A stretch of DNA of 64,000 bases, taken from assembly GCA_030620095.1 (NCBI GenBank), contig JAUTXW010000107.1, forward strand, positions 496,001-560,000, in the 5' to 3' direction. Both the position numbers and the translations under genes were made by a program. Under the pieces are notes generated by a model. The model made no database searches and was not told the DNA's origin. It was given only the letters and a program-made list of their open reading frames with translations. This stretch comes from Kuschelorhynchus macadamiae. Lineage: Eukaryota > Arthropoda > Insecta > Coleoptera > Curculionidae. Each line of letters starts with the position of its first letter. The first letter of the stretch is position 1. Of this stretch, positions 20,513 through 30,202 are shown one piece after another.

Positions 20513-20906
20513 TCCGTTTATCTGTTAAATCTTAAGGAATCTGGCAAAATTAAATACCTAACTAAATTGTAACAGATAAGATAAACAGTAGGATCTATCC
20601 TGTATTTGTACATAATAAAAATATTAAAAATAATGACTGTTAAGAGACCAGATTCATCTGAATGCGGATTATGTGGTAAATAATTTAAATTGTGGTTGAC
20701 ATAGCCATATTTTGAAAACAATAAAAGAGTGTATACTTGCTTCATTTTATGAAATTGTATATTTTACGTCTGTATAACGTAATAAACACGACATATTTAT
20801 TGGTAAAATAAAATAAAAATTTTGTCAATTTCAGTTACATACTGACAAAATATTAGAATGAACCTAATTAAACTATTATAGCTTCCTCATTTACGATTTT
20901 TGACAA
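20513..20906. other. Upstream of Kir exon 1, no gene recognised
   Basis: AT-rich, with no coding motif. A possible acceptor (AGATTTAACAG) lies immediately before the Kir start codon on the minus strand, so a 5' non-coding exon may sit further upstream, beyond the transposon nest. Confidence 0.4.
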
Positions 20907-21257
20907 TTAAATATAAAAAACTTCATCCAAAGCTGTTCTATTTTCGATAGTCCCTAACACAGAAGCCGCATTACCTTTTAGGTTGATCAAAGGATCCCCA
21001 AAGGGGTAATGAAACTTTTTGCTTTTTAGGTTTACATTATTGCGTCTAACTTTGTTTTCTAATTCAGACCATATCATTTCTATAGGATTCGAATTTCAGT
21101 GGTAGGCAATCTAAGTGGTATGTTATCAGACGCTTTTGTAGCCTCACCTACGCAATATGTTTTATCATACCATTTAGTTTTTAGTACCTCTACTAGTTGT
21201 TTTTTTGTATAATTTTCTTCAAAATAGAGGTCATGTTGGTTAAGGAACTCTTGCAGC
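20907..21257 (-). pseudogene. 3' part of a DD82E-like transposase, cut by hAT-C
   Basis: The minus strand reads QEFLNQHDLYFEENYTKKQL, then after a shift NPIEMIWSELENKVRRNNVN with the catalytic Glu, ending at TAA 20907-20909. The other half is at 33909-34640. The hAT duplication CTTGCAGC marks the cut. Joined, about 81 residues separate the Asp of YDNASYHS and the Glu, close to the 82 counted in the intact element at 26.8 kb. Confidence 0.75.
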
Positions 21258-21960
21258 CAGGGGCGTGCAGTCCATGGAAGCAAGGGAAGCAGTGCTTCCG
21301 CAAAAACAATTACAAAACATTTTCTAAAATGTAATTTTTGAAATAGGAAACCATTAATTTAGTTTATATTAAAAATGCTAAAATATTATCTTAATTATCA
21401 AGCCCATAATAAATGGGCCTTGACTCCGACCGAGCGACAATAGAAAATGGAATAGAACCTATGCGGGCCGCTAGCTTCTCTGCAGCCAAGTCCTGTATGC
21501 TTGATTTCCTGTGAGTCAAGCCACAGGTTATTGAACTTTCCGCCGGCTGTTTGCAATTTTTGCATTTCAGTCGCGTGCTTTAAGTGGGTGCGGAAGCTAT
21601 CGTTGGAGTAGGTTCTTTGTTTGAACGGTTATCCGTGTGTTGTGTGATACGTACGTTGCGTCGTGCATGGTGCGATATGGAAGACAATAATACGGACTTG
21701 GATATGCAAATACCGTCAACTTCGGCTGTCGGTAATAACGTTGAAAATGTTGGAGAATTTGGTAAGAAGAGTGTGTGTGAATGTGTGGTATCTTAATAAT
21801 AAAGTGATTTTCAACATTAAACTTTGCTGATAAGCTTCAAATAATTTCCAAAGGAAGGGCAAAACCGCCTATGAAAAATTTAACGACAAAAATGAAAAAC
21901 TGTAGTAGACATTTTTATCCGGAAAAACAATACGAACAATTTAACCCATTAGTGCATAGT

Positions 21961-21976
21961 ATCCGTTTTAACGGAT
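21961..21976. repeat. piggyBac subterminal palindrome, also at 22299-22314 and 25421-25436
   Basis: ATCCGTTATAACGGAT is a perfect 16-bp palindrome at 22299 and 25421. The copy at 21961 has T for A. Each is next to GCATAGT (inverted at 22299). Likely transposase-binding sites (inference). Confidence 0.7.
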
Positions 21977-22115
21977 GGCGCCATAATCCACGATGTTTCA
22001 CGTTTGAGGTTATGTTTGGAATGTTTACATACAGGACAGTTATTTTCAATCCAAAACGTACCCTTTTAACCATAATTTAGTGACCTTTGTGCTTATTTGG
22101 TGTAGTTAGGCTATT

Positions 22116-23900
22116 ATGGATCCGTCATTATATAATACCAGCAGAGGAGGGTAAGTGTAGCTAATTTATTTTATATATTTTTGATCTATAAGTATGGTAG
22201 CTGCTACTGTTAGTAGAAAACACCTTAAAAACTATATGCCAACATAATGCAAGCCTTTATATTGAACGGTTTTTGAAATATTGAACACAATTGTTTACAT
22301 CCGTTATAACGGATACTATGCAATACAGCAATTACAGGCCGGTTTTTATTTTATTTTCAGTTTGACCTTGCACCAGCTTCTCGAGTTGATAGAAGATCAG
22401 GAAGTCGATGACAACATTTCCAATGTTAATATATATGCAATTCCCCCCACAGATGGCGCTGAGACAGAAGAAGACAGTGATGGCAGTGACGATGAGCATG
22501 AAGGAAATTTAGACCATCTTGGTGGAAATATGTTGCGAACAACCTGTGAAATGAGTGGACATTTTGGAGAGGATAATGATTGCGATCCGGAAATAAATAT
22601 TCCTCTAGCGACTTTCGAAAAAGAAGAGGAACCACCAATTGAGAGCGGGACCGCCATAGAAAGAAATGATCTAGAATCAGAGGACAGTGATCCGGAGATG
22701 AATATTCCTCTATCAAATTTTGTAAAGCGAAGACGGCCCTTAGAGACAACATGGAAGAAAACCGCTATTCCTAATTACAAAGTAAACAAAACTTGTACGC
22801 CGAAGCCACCAAGCGATGAAGCCGCTCAGTGTAAAACACCAGTTGATTTTTTTCATTTATTTTTCACTAAAAACTTATTGAGTGAAATTGTTCAGCAATC
22901 AAATTTATATGCGCTGCAAAAGAATAAACCCCTAAATTTAACACTTGATGAAATGCATGTTGTACTGGGAGCATTTTTGCTATCAGGATATGGGAAATAC
23001 CCGAATAAGCGCTTGTATTGGTCCCGAGAAAATGATGTTCCCACTATTTTGTCTGAAAACATACGCCTAAATAGATTTGAACAAGTGCTAAGACATTTCG
23101 ATTTGAATGACAACAGCAAAATCGATAAAAATGATCGTTTATATAAACTACGTCCTATTATTAGCCAACTAAATAAATCATTTCAAATGCATGGTGGTTT
23201 AGAGGAAAATTTGTCAATAGATGAGAGCATGATCCCATACTATGGGAAACACTATGCTAAACAGTTTATAAAAGGGAAACCGGTCAGATTTGGCTTCAAA
23301 AATTGGGCTTTATGTCACAGCACGGGGTACATGGTTTCGTTTGATATATATGTTGGAAAAACCAATACTGCAAAAACATTTGGTATTGGAGGAGATGTAG
23401 TCGTTTCGCTTATGAAGTTAGCAGATATTCAACCCCATTCTGGCTATAAATTGTTCTTTGACAATTATTTCTCGTCGCTGAATTTATTCAAACATTTGTC
23501 TGATGAAGGTTTCTGTGCAACCGCCACCATTCAGGAAAACAGAATAATGAAGTGCCCTCTACAAAATTGCAAGCAAATGGCTAAATTACCAAGAGGATCG
23601 TATGATTTCCAGGCCACTACTGATGATGATCTTTTAGTTGTACGTTGGAAGGACAACAAGGATTGCACTACTATAACAACGTTTAGCACCGCGGAGGAAA
23701 AAGCAGTATCAAGATGGTCAAGAGAAGAAAAAAAGAAAATAATGGTACCGCAACCCCATGTTTTTGCAGAATATAATAGAGGAATGGGAGGCGTCGACAA
23801 GATTGATCAGTTGATAGCATGCTATAGGACAAGAATGCGATTGCGCAAGTGGTGGTGGCCAATCTTCATATATTCTAGATCTAGAATCAGAGGACAGTGA
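22116..23900 (+). CDS. piggyBac transposase, first (truncated) copy with 5' intron
   Basis: Exon 1 is 22116-22150 (MDPSLYNTSRG), with donor GG followed by GTAAGT. Exon 2 starts at 22361 after TTATTTTCAG and continues in frame (LTLHQLLELIEDQEV). Acidic N-terminus, DDE_Tnp_1_7 domain with catalytic Asp in SIDESMIPYYG, FFDNYFSS and GGVDKIDQ. The frame then runs into the duplication joint and stops at 23900 (SRSRIRGQ), losing the C-terminal cysteine-rich zinc finger. piggyBac enzymes excise precisely at TTAA in the nucleus. Without the zinc finger this product probably binds its ends poorly. Confidence 0.88.
22668..23874 (+). repeat. 1207-bp tandem duplication unit (partner 23878-25084)
   Basis: Offset is 1210 bp with a 3-nt filler (CTA) at the joint, which forms TCTAGATCTAGA. 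The copies are almost identical, so the event is very recent or an assembly artefact. Confidence 0.9.
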
Positions 23901-23907
23901 TCCGGAG

Positions 23908-25404
23908 ATGAATATTCCTCTATCAAATTTTGTAAAGCGAAGACGGCCCTTAGAGACAACATGGAAGAAAACCGCTATTCCTAATTACAAAGTAAACAAA
24001 ACTTGTACGCCGAAGCCACCAAGCGATGAAGCCGCTCAGTGTAAAACACCAGTTGATTTTTTTCATTTATTTTTCACTAAAAACTTATTGAGTGAAATTG
24101 TTCAGCAATCAAATTTATATGCGCTGCAAAAGAATAAACCCCTAAATTTAACACTTGATGAAATGCATGTTGTACTGGGAGCATTTTTGCTATCAGGATA
24201 TGGGAAATACCCGAATAAGCGCTTGTATTGGTCCCGAGAAAATGATGTTCCCACTATTTTGTCTGAAAACATACGCCTAAATAGATTTGAACAAGTGCTA
24301 AGACATTTCGATTTGAATGACAACAGCAAAATCGATAAAAATGATCGTTTATATAAACTACGTCCTATTATTAGCCAACTAAATAAATCATTTCAAATGC
24401 ATGGTGGTTTAGAGGAAAATTTGTCAATAGATGAGAGCATGATCCCATACTATGGGAAACACTATGCTAAACAGTTTATAAAAGGGAAACCGGTCAGATT
24501 TGGCTTCAAAAATTGGGCTTTATGTCACAGCACGGGGTACATGGTTTCGTTTGATATATATGTTGGAAAAACCAATACTGCAAAAACATTTGGTATTGGA
24601 GGAGATGTAGTCGTTTCGCTTATGAAGTTAGCAGATATTCAACCCCATTCTGGCTATAAATTGTTCTTTGACAATTATTTCTCGTCGCTGAATTTATTCA
24701 AACATTTGTCTGATGAAGGTTTCTGTGCAACCGCCACCATTCAGGAAAACAGAATAATGAAGTGCCCTCTACAAAATTGCAAGCAAATGGCTAAATTACC
24801 AAGAGGATCGTATGATTTCCAGGCCACTACTGATGATGATCTTTTAGTTGTACGTTGGAAGGACAACAAGGTTTGCACTACTATAACAACGTTTAGCACC
24901 GCGGAGGAAAAAGCAGTATCAAGATGGTCAAGAGAAGAAAAAAAGAAAATAATGGTACCGCAACCCCATGTTTTTGCAGAATATAATAGAGGAATGGGAG
25001 GCGTCGACAAGATTGATCAGTTGATAGCATGCTATAGGACAAGAATGCGATTGCGCAAGTGGTGGTGGCCAATCTTCATATATTTATTTGACGCTTCGGT
25101 GGTCAACTCGTACCTCCTCATGAAAAAACTGCACCCTCAAGACGATTGTGTTGTGAGCCTATTAGCTTTTCGAAGATATTTGGCACTACATTTTTTGAAA
25201 ACCTATGGGAAACCAGCATGTCGTGGTAAAATCATGCCAAATCCCCTCCAGGATGTAAGGTATGATGGTAGAAATCATCTTCCAGAATATTCAGCCACGG
25301 ATAAAATATGCAGATTTTGTAAAAGCAAAACAAAGTTTATTTGTATAAAGTGCCAGGTTGGACTTCATCCAAAAAATTGTTTTAAACAATATCACTCCCT
25401 GTAA
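23908..25404 (+). CDS. piggyBac transposase, second copy, complete C-terminus
   Basis: An open frame from an internal Met (NIPLSNFVKRRRPLETTW) to stop 25402-25404, with all three catalytic Asp and the C-terminal finger CRFCKSKTKFICIKC through CFKQYHSL. It is the direct repeat of 22668-23874, continued to the natural end. At protein level I see one change in the overlap (KDNKD versus KDNKV). It lacks its own promoter and the acidic N-terminus, so expression would need splicing around copy 1 or an internal start. Confidence 0.85.
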   Translation: MNIPLSNFVKRRRPLETTWKKTAIPNYKVNKTCTPKPPSDEAAQCKTPVDFFHLFFTKNLLSEIVQQSNLYALQKNKPLNLTLDEMHVVLGAFLLSGYGKYPNKRLYWSRENDVPTILSENIRLNRFEQVLRHFDLNDNSKIDKNDRLYKLRPIISQLNKSFQMHGGLEENLSIDESMIPYYGKHYAKQFIKGKPVRFGFKNWALCHSTGYMVSFDIYVGKTNTAKTFGIGGDVVVSLMKLADIQPHSGYKLFFDNYFSSLNLFKHLSDEGFCATATIQENRIMKCPLQNCKQMAKLPRGSYDFQATTDDDLLVVRWKDNKVCTTITTFSTAEEKAVSRWSREEKKKIMVPQPHVFAEYNRGMGGVDKIDQLIACYRTRMRLRKWWWPIFIYLFDASVVNSYLLMKKLHPQDDCVVSLLAFRRYLALHFLKTYGKPACRGKIMPNPLQDVRYDGRNHLPEYSATDKICRFCKSKTKFICIKCQVGLHPKNCFKQYHSL

Positions 25405-26569
25405 TGTCTTAGTGCATAGTATCCGTTATAACGGATGTGCTTCAAAATGTAAATTTTTTAAATACATTTTTTTTTGAACATATATTTGTTTTATTTTGTG
25501 TCAATATACTCTGTTGAAATCAAAAAATCAGCTAAAGAAAGGGAAAAACAACTCCATGCACTAATGGGTTAAATGGCTGACAGAGTGTGAAAATATAAGT
25601 AAATTATTTTGTTGGCTATGTTTACTTTTTGAAAATGAAAAAGGTCTCTGGAATAAAACTGGTTTTTCCGATTTAAACAATTTCCATAAAGCTGTAAAAA
25701 GACACATTATGTCAAAATTGCATTTGCAGGCCGACATAAAAGAAAAAGTCTTCGGCAAAACCAGAATTGAACACGCCCTTAATAAACAGTTGGAAATTAG
25801 TCACCGCCAACACAATGAACTAGTCGACAAAAATAGGCAAATATTAAGACTTATCGATGTTGTTTGTTTTCTCGTACAGCACGAATTGGGATTTAGAGGT
25901 CATGACGAAACAAAGGTTTCTTCAAATAGAGGAAATTTTCAAGATTTAGCTCGTTTAATGGCTAACTATGATGATTGCTTAACAAATCATTTAGAGCAGT
26001 CTAGCGTTTTTCGCGGAACGTCGAATCGAATCCAGAATGATTTAATTTCCGCTGTTGCAACCATTATTCTAAAAAGAATTAAGCAGGACATTGGCGAGGC
26101 GCGGTTCATTGCTATTGTTCTGGACGAAAAAACTGATATCACTAATTTTAGACAATTATAGTTGGCGCATTACCTTTCTGGAATGACGTCACGCTGGTTT
26201 CAAATAACGTATTTCTTATATTATTTATATTTCAGCGATGATTCCTAACCTAAACGTATGCAGTGATGTAGATAGGAGGGGTGCGTTCAGCACTGGCTAA
26301 AGCGAATTTAAAATTGGCATTTTCTGTACAGAAAGCGCTGCAACTTGTCGAAAACGGCTGGCAAAAAATTAACACTCTCATTGCCATAAAAAACCCTCAT
26401 TTTGCACACTTAATACAAAAATAACTATTATAACTTCAAAAACTAAAATTATTTTGCAAATAAGACTTTACTAATATAAATTCTTTCATCTTAGTCTTAT
26501 TCTTTGTTTGCAATGTAATAAATTGACGCCAGTTACCCATTTTCATCAAAATTATTTTAATTCTCAATT

Positions 26570-26768
26570 ACAGACAATACTGAAAAAATATTAAGAAAAG
26601 GGGAATAACGAACGATGAATCCTTTACCTCCAGAATGTTTCAAAAACAAAAAGAGGTAAAAACAAAAATCACAGATTACTTAAAGAACAAAATAAGAGAT
26701 ATGATCTATTGCGTGTATGCTAAAAATGAATATGTTACAATGCAGACTTTGCTTTAAAAACTAAAAGA
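26570..26768 (+). repeat. Inverted copy of the DD82E N-terminal coding segment
   Basis: The plus strand reads RGITNDESFTSRMFQKQKEV and onward to KNEYVTMQTLL, nearly the same as codons about 100-165 of the minus-strand gene. It lies just after the stop codon in the opposite orientation. It is not part of the terminal repeats, because 26192-26570 has no counterpart upstream of the gene. Confidence 0.88.
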
Positions 26769-26808
26769 GAGAAATTAATGTATAACTAACTAACTTTAAA
26801 AATAAAAA

Positions 26809-28176
26809 CTACTCCCCTTCACTGTCTTCAGAATCAGAACTAAATTCTTCATCGTCACTGCTGTCTTCGTCGGTACTAATTACAAGTGGCGCAATGTCTG
26901 AAGCATCACATATCTGTATTGTCTTCCAAGCTTCTTGGATTATCCTTTCTGTGTGGCTGACATAATTTTTCCAATGCTCTGAAGATACTTCATTTATCGC
27001 TTTTTCCCACATGACCAAAACTTCCGATGGTGTCCCCTTCAGACTAGCAATGTATTGGTCGTATTTCCTCTTACACTCAGACCATACCATTTCAATAGCA
27101 TTAAATTGACAATGGTATGGAGGAAGTCTTAGTATTTTGTGGCCCAAAGGTTTCACATATTCGTCAAGGTAGAATGTTTTTTCAATGTTACAATTTTTTT
27201 CTACAATGCTCCATATTTCATCCTTCATGGCCCTCTCTGGGAAGTCAATGTTCTTTTCTTTTAACCATCCAATCAATCTCTGCTTTGTCCATGATTTTCT
27301 TGGAATATCCTCTAAAAGGCCGGAATGATAGCTTGCGTTGTCCATCACTATCAAACTTTTTGGAGGAAGATTTGGTACCAGCTGATTTTTAAACCAATTT
27401 TCAAAATTTTGCTTGTTCATATTATCATGATAATCTCCGCTTTTTAGTCCACTTTTAAATATTAAACTGGCCCCCTTAATAAATCCTTCCTTTGATCCAG
27501 CGTGAACTACAATATATCGATGACCTTCACTAGCTTTTTTAGAACTTGTAGACATAGTGTTATCCTGCCAGCTGTTTCTAAACGAACCTTTACTAAAAAT
27601 CCAAGTCTCATCAATAAATACGGTGGTATAAGCATCTTGTCCTAGATTTTGATTTTTGACATATTCCCTCAAGAAATTGATTCTCTTGTGGACGATGTGG
27701 GGCAAATCCATCAGGTATTTTCTATTATTTGATTTCTTCCACTTAAAACCAATACTTTTTACGTATTCTCTTAGCGAGGTGATGGAAAAATTAAAATATT
27801 CATTTATCTCTTTTAGTTTTTTAAGCAAAGTCTGCAATGTAACATATTCATTTTTCGCATACATGCAGTAGATCGTATCTCTTATTTTGTTCTTTAGGTA
27901 ATCTGTAATTTTTGTTTTTACCTCTTTTTGCTTTTGAGACATTCTGGAGGTAAAGGATTCATCGCTCGTTATTCCTCTTTTCTTAATGTTTATGATTGTT
28001 GTATGGCTAAGTTTTGTTGCATTTGAAGCTCGTTCAATTATATTATCAGTTTGCGGAAGGATTCCATTTTTAGCTTGCTCTTTTTCCAATTGAAAAAAAG
28101 CCAAGATATTCAAAACTATTAGCTGTGATTGCTGATTATATCTTCGCGCATCTTGCAAAAGTTTAAAAAGAATCAC
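26809..28176 (-). CDS. DD82E transposase, intact, 455 aa
   Basis: An IS630/Tc1/mariner-type transposase. N-terminal helix-turn-helix (SNATKLSHTTIINIKKRGIT, about residues 52-71), helical linker, then first Asp in TVFIDETWIFSKGS (about 186), second Asp in LIVMDNASYHSG and Glu in QFNAIEMVWSECKR. I count 82 residues between the second Asp and the Glu, which places it in the DD82E group. The C-terminus is very acidic (STDEDSSDDEEFSSDSEDSE). No stop or shift. It should excise and insert the element at TA. The ATG at 28176 is the first in frame. An inverted copy of codons about 100-165 lies 40-240 nt beyond the stop. Confidence 0.92.
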   Translation of the reverse strand: MILFKLLQDARRYNQQSQLIVLNILAFFQLEKEQAKNGILPQTDNIIERASNATKLSHTTIINIKKRGITSDESFTSRMSQKQKEVKTKITDYLKNKIRDTIYCMYAKNEYVTLQTLLKKLKEINEYFNFSITSLREYVKSIGFKWKKSNNRKYLMDLPHIVHKRINFLREYVKNQNLGQDAYTTVFIDETWIFSKGSFRNSWQDNTMSTSSKKASEGHRYIVVHAGSKEGFIKGASLIFKSGLKSGDYHDNMNKQNFENWFKNQLVPNLPPKSLIVMDNASYHSGLLEDIPRKSWTKQRLIGWLKEKNIDFPERAMKDEIWSIVEKNCNIEKTFYLDEYVKPLGHKILRLPPYHCQFNAIEMVWSECKRKYDQYIASLKGTPSEVLVMWEKAINEVSSEHWKNYVSHTERIIQEAWKTIQICDASDIAPLVISTDEDSSDDEEFSSDSEDSEGE

Positions 28177-29104
28177 AACAAATCAATGTCAATTTTGACG
28201 AATATATTCTGAAAGACACATAACCAAAACCGGCATTGACTGTTGTAAAGAAACGACAATGAGTTTTTTCAAAATGTTTTTGTGACTGTCAGTTAACATA
28301 AATCAAACAAAAATAACCAAAAATGACGTCATTCCAGAAAGGTAATGCGCCAACTATATCTATAGTAATACGCTACGTTAAAACAGACAGAAGTATTTAA
28401 GAGCGATTTTTAGGTTTTAAGAATGTGTTCGAAAATCGTACAGCAGATGCATTATATACCGTAGTTTAAAACGTTACTAAAGAAATTAATGGAGAGAAAA
28501 AATTAGTTTCTCAAAGCTATGATGGAGCTGCAGTGATGGTACGACAATTAGGGGGTCTGCAAGCTAAAGTTCGAGAAACTTTCCCAAGTGTTGTGTTTGT
28601 CATTGTTTTGCTCATAAATTAAATTTAGTTTTATCCCAGTCCATCAATCACATTAAAGAGTGTAAAGTATTTTTCGTTACTTTAAGTGGCATGGCTGCCT
28701 TTTTTTTCAAAACAACAAAACGTACACAAGCTTTGGACTCCATTGTCCACAAACGTTTTAACGTGTTAACAGTATCTGAAAATCATGAATCACTGATTGA
28801 ACTATTTGAGGATATAATAGAAAATAATGAAACGTGGGACTCAGAAGCAATAAATAGTTCGAGGGGGTGTTTGGACTGTTTGAAACGAGATTTTAGTTTT
28901 AATTATTTGTCGAACATATTTTCAGAAATATTTCCATTCTCGTACAATGTTTTTAATATATTACAAACTGTAAATGTAGAGCCACAAGCCAAGCGTCTTT
29001 GAGCAGACAAGGTGGAAAATGTTCAAACATCATACAGACGCTTCTTTTATGAAATAATCGATCAAATACAGCAACAAATAAACTAAAGATTTGTAACGTT
29101 CCGT

Positions 29105-30202
29105 TTTTTGATTTTTCATGCACCGATCAGAAAACATGCTACAAATTAAAATTCGTGTATTTACAGAATAGCTCATCTCTATTAGAGAGGATATTATTGA
29201 TTTATAGATGGCGCTCCGAGTTTCCCTTTAAAATTCCAATTGTGTCTAAATCATAAGTGAATACTACAGATCGTAAATTTCATAAGTCTCTTTAATTTTG
29301 GGTGTAGCTAGTAATGTTCTTTCATATAAGTTTTGGTATAAATATAAATTACATAATTTGGGTTGTTCTTGATTATGTATAAATCTCATTTAAGTGGAAT
29401 ATTGGGTAATTTCGTTTTTATAGTTCCAAAGTAAAAATACAGTTGGTAATACAGAATTCTGGATGTCATTCCTGAACGGTTGAAAATTCAGCGGAGTAGA
29501 CAGCGGACTGAAGGGTTAGGTTACTTCCAATATACTTTTGTCACTGGGTAGACCTTTTATAGCCCATCATTCCATTTTTATGGAAATCTTTAATCATCCT
29601 TTGATGAAAATAAATGGAAGGCAGTGAAATAACATCGTTTGGGTGAGTTTTTAGTAAAATTCCCATTTTCACTAGTATTTTTCTATTTTTTGACAAATTC
29701 ATGTTTCATAACCTCATCTTCATTTGTATTTGATTCTAAAGTCCTTTTTTTGGTCTCCTTTTTAGGCAACCCAGTTTTATTAATCTGCAGTTTTATTAAT
29801 CTGCAGTTTTATTAAACGCCAGTTTAATGTTTTATTAAACACCAGTTATTTATTTTAAACTGCTTATGAACTAGATTATTAGATGTGGCGTTAGAAACAT
29901 TTTGTTAGTTACTAGCGGCTTGTGGGCTAATTTTAATCTTGCTAGCCACTTGTTGAGCAAGGGCATTATTTAGTCAAGAAACCAAAGTTTGGAGAACTAC
30001 ATGGAGTATTGGAAATTAACAATCAAACATTTTACCGGCTAGAGTTCAAGGACCTCAAAGAACAACCCCAGGAGTATATTACTAAAAGATAAGTTTGCAC
30101 ATAAATACATTTTTAAAAAGCTAAACGCACAATTGGCGAAATTTTTAGATATATTTTATTTAAAAGATCAGCGCAACCCATAATGTAAATAATTGTACAA
30201 TT
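29105..30202. other. Unexplained insert in hAT-C, left part
   Basis: The hAT-C reading is interrupted near 29105 and resumes near 33385. Within that span only 30203-33012 is explained. This part has no coding motif and contains a short tandem repeat (TCTGCAGTTTTATTAA units near 29775-29830). It may belong to a larger element whose ends I cannot define. Confidence 0.4.

Larger units (their letters stand above)
21945..25568 (+). mobile_element. piggyBac transposon with TTAA duplications
   Basis: TTAA at 21941-21944 and 25569-25572 flank termini CCCATTAGTGCAT and its complement ATGCACTAATGGG. The hAT-C fragment at 13.5 kb has the uninterrupted site (aatTTAAatggct), confirming the ends. Three copies of a 16-bp palindrome lie inside. 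The transposase is disrupted by a tandem duplication. Confidence 0.95.
26161..28354 (-). mobile_element. DD82E (Sailor-like) element with intact transposase
   Basis: TA flanks (26159-26160, 28355-28356) surround perfect inverted termini of 31 bp beginning GTTGGCGCATTACCTTTCTG. The element sits inside hAT-C, between VLDEKTDITNF and SIVIRYV of its transposase. It carries one intact gene and an inverted copy of part of that gene. Perfect termini plus an intact frame make it the best candidate for recent or current activity in this window. Confidence 0.93.

Noticed and set aside
22397..25010. Minus-strand open frames of 75-108 codons
   Set aside because: They are antisense shadows of the piggyBac gene and appear twice only because of the tandem duplication.
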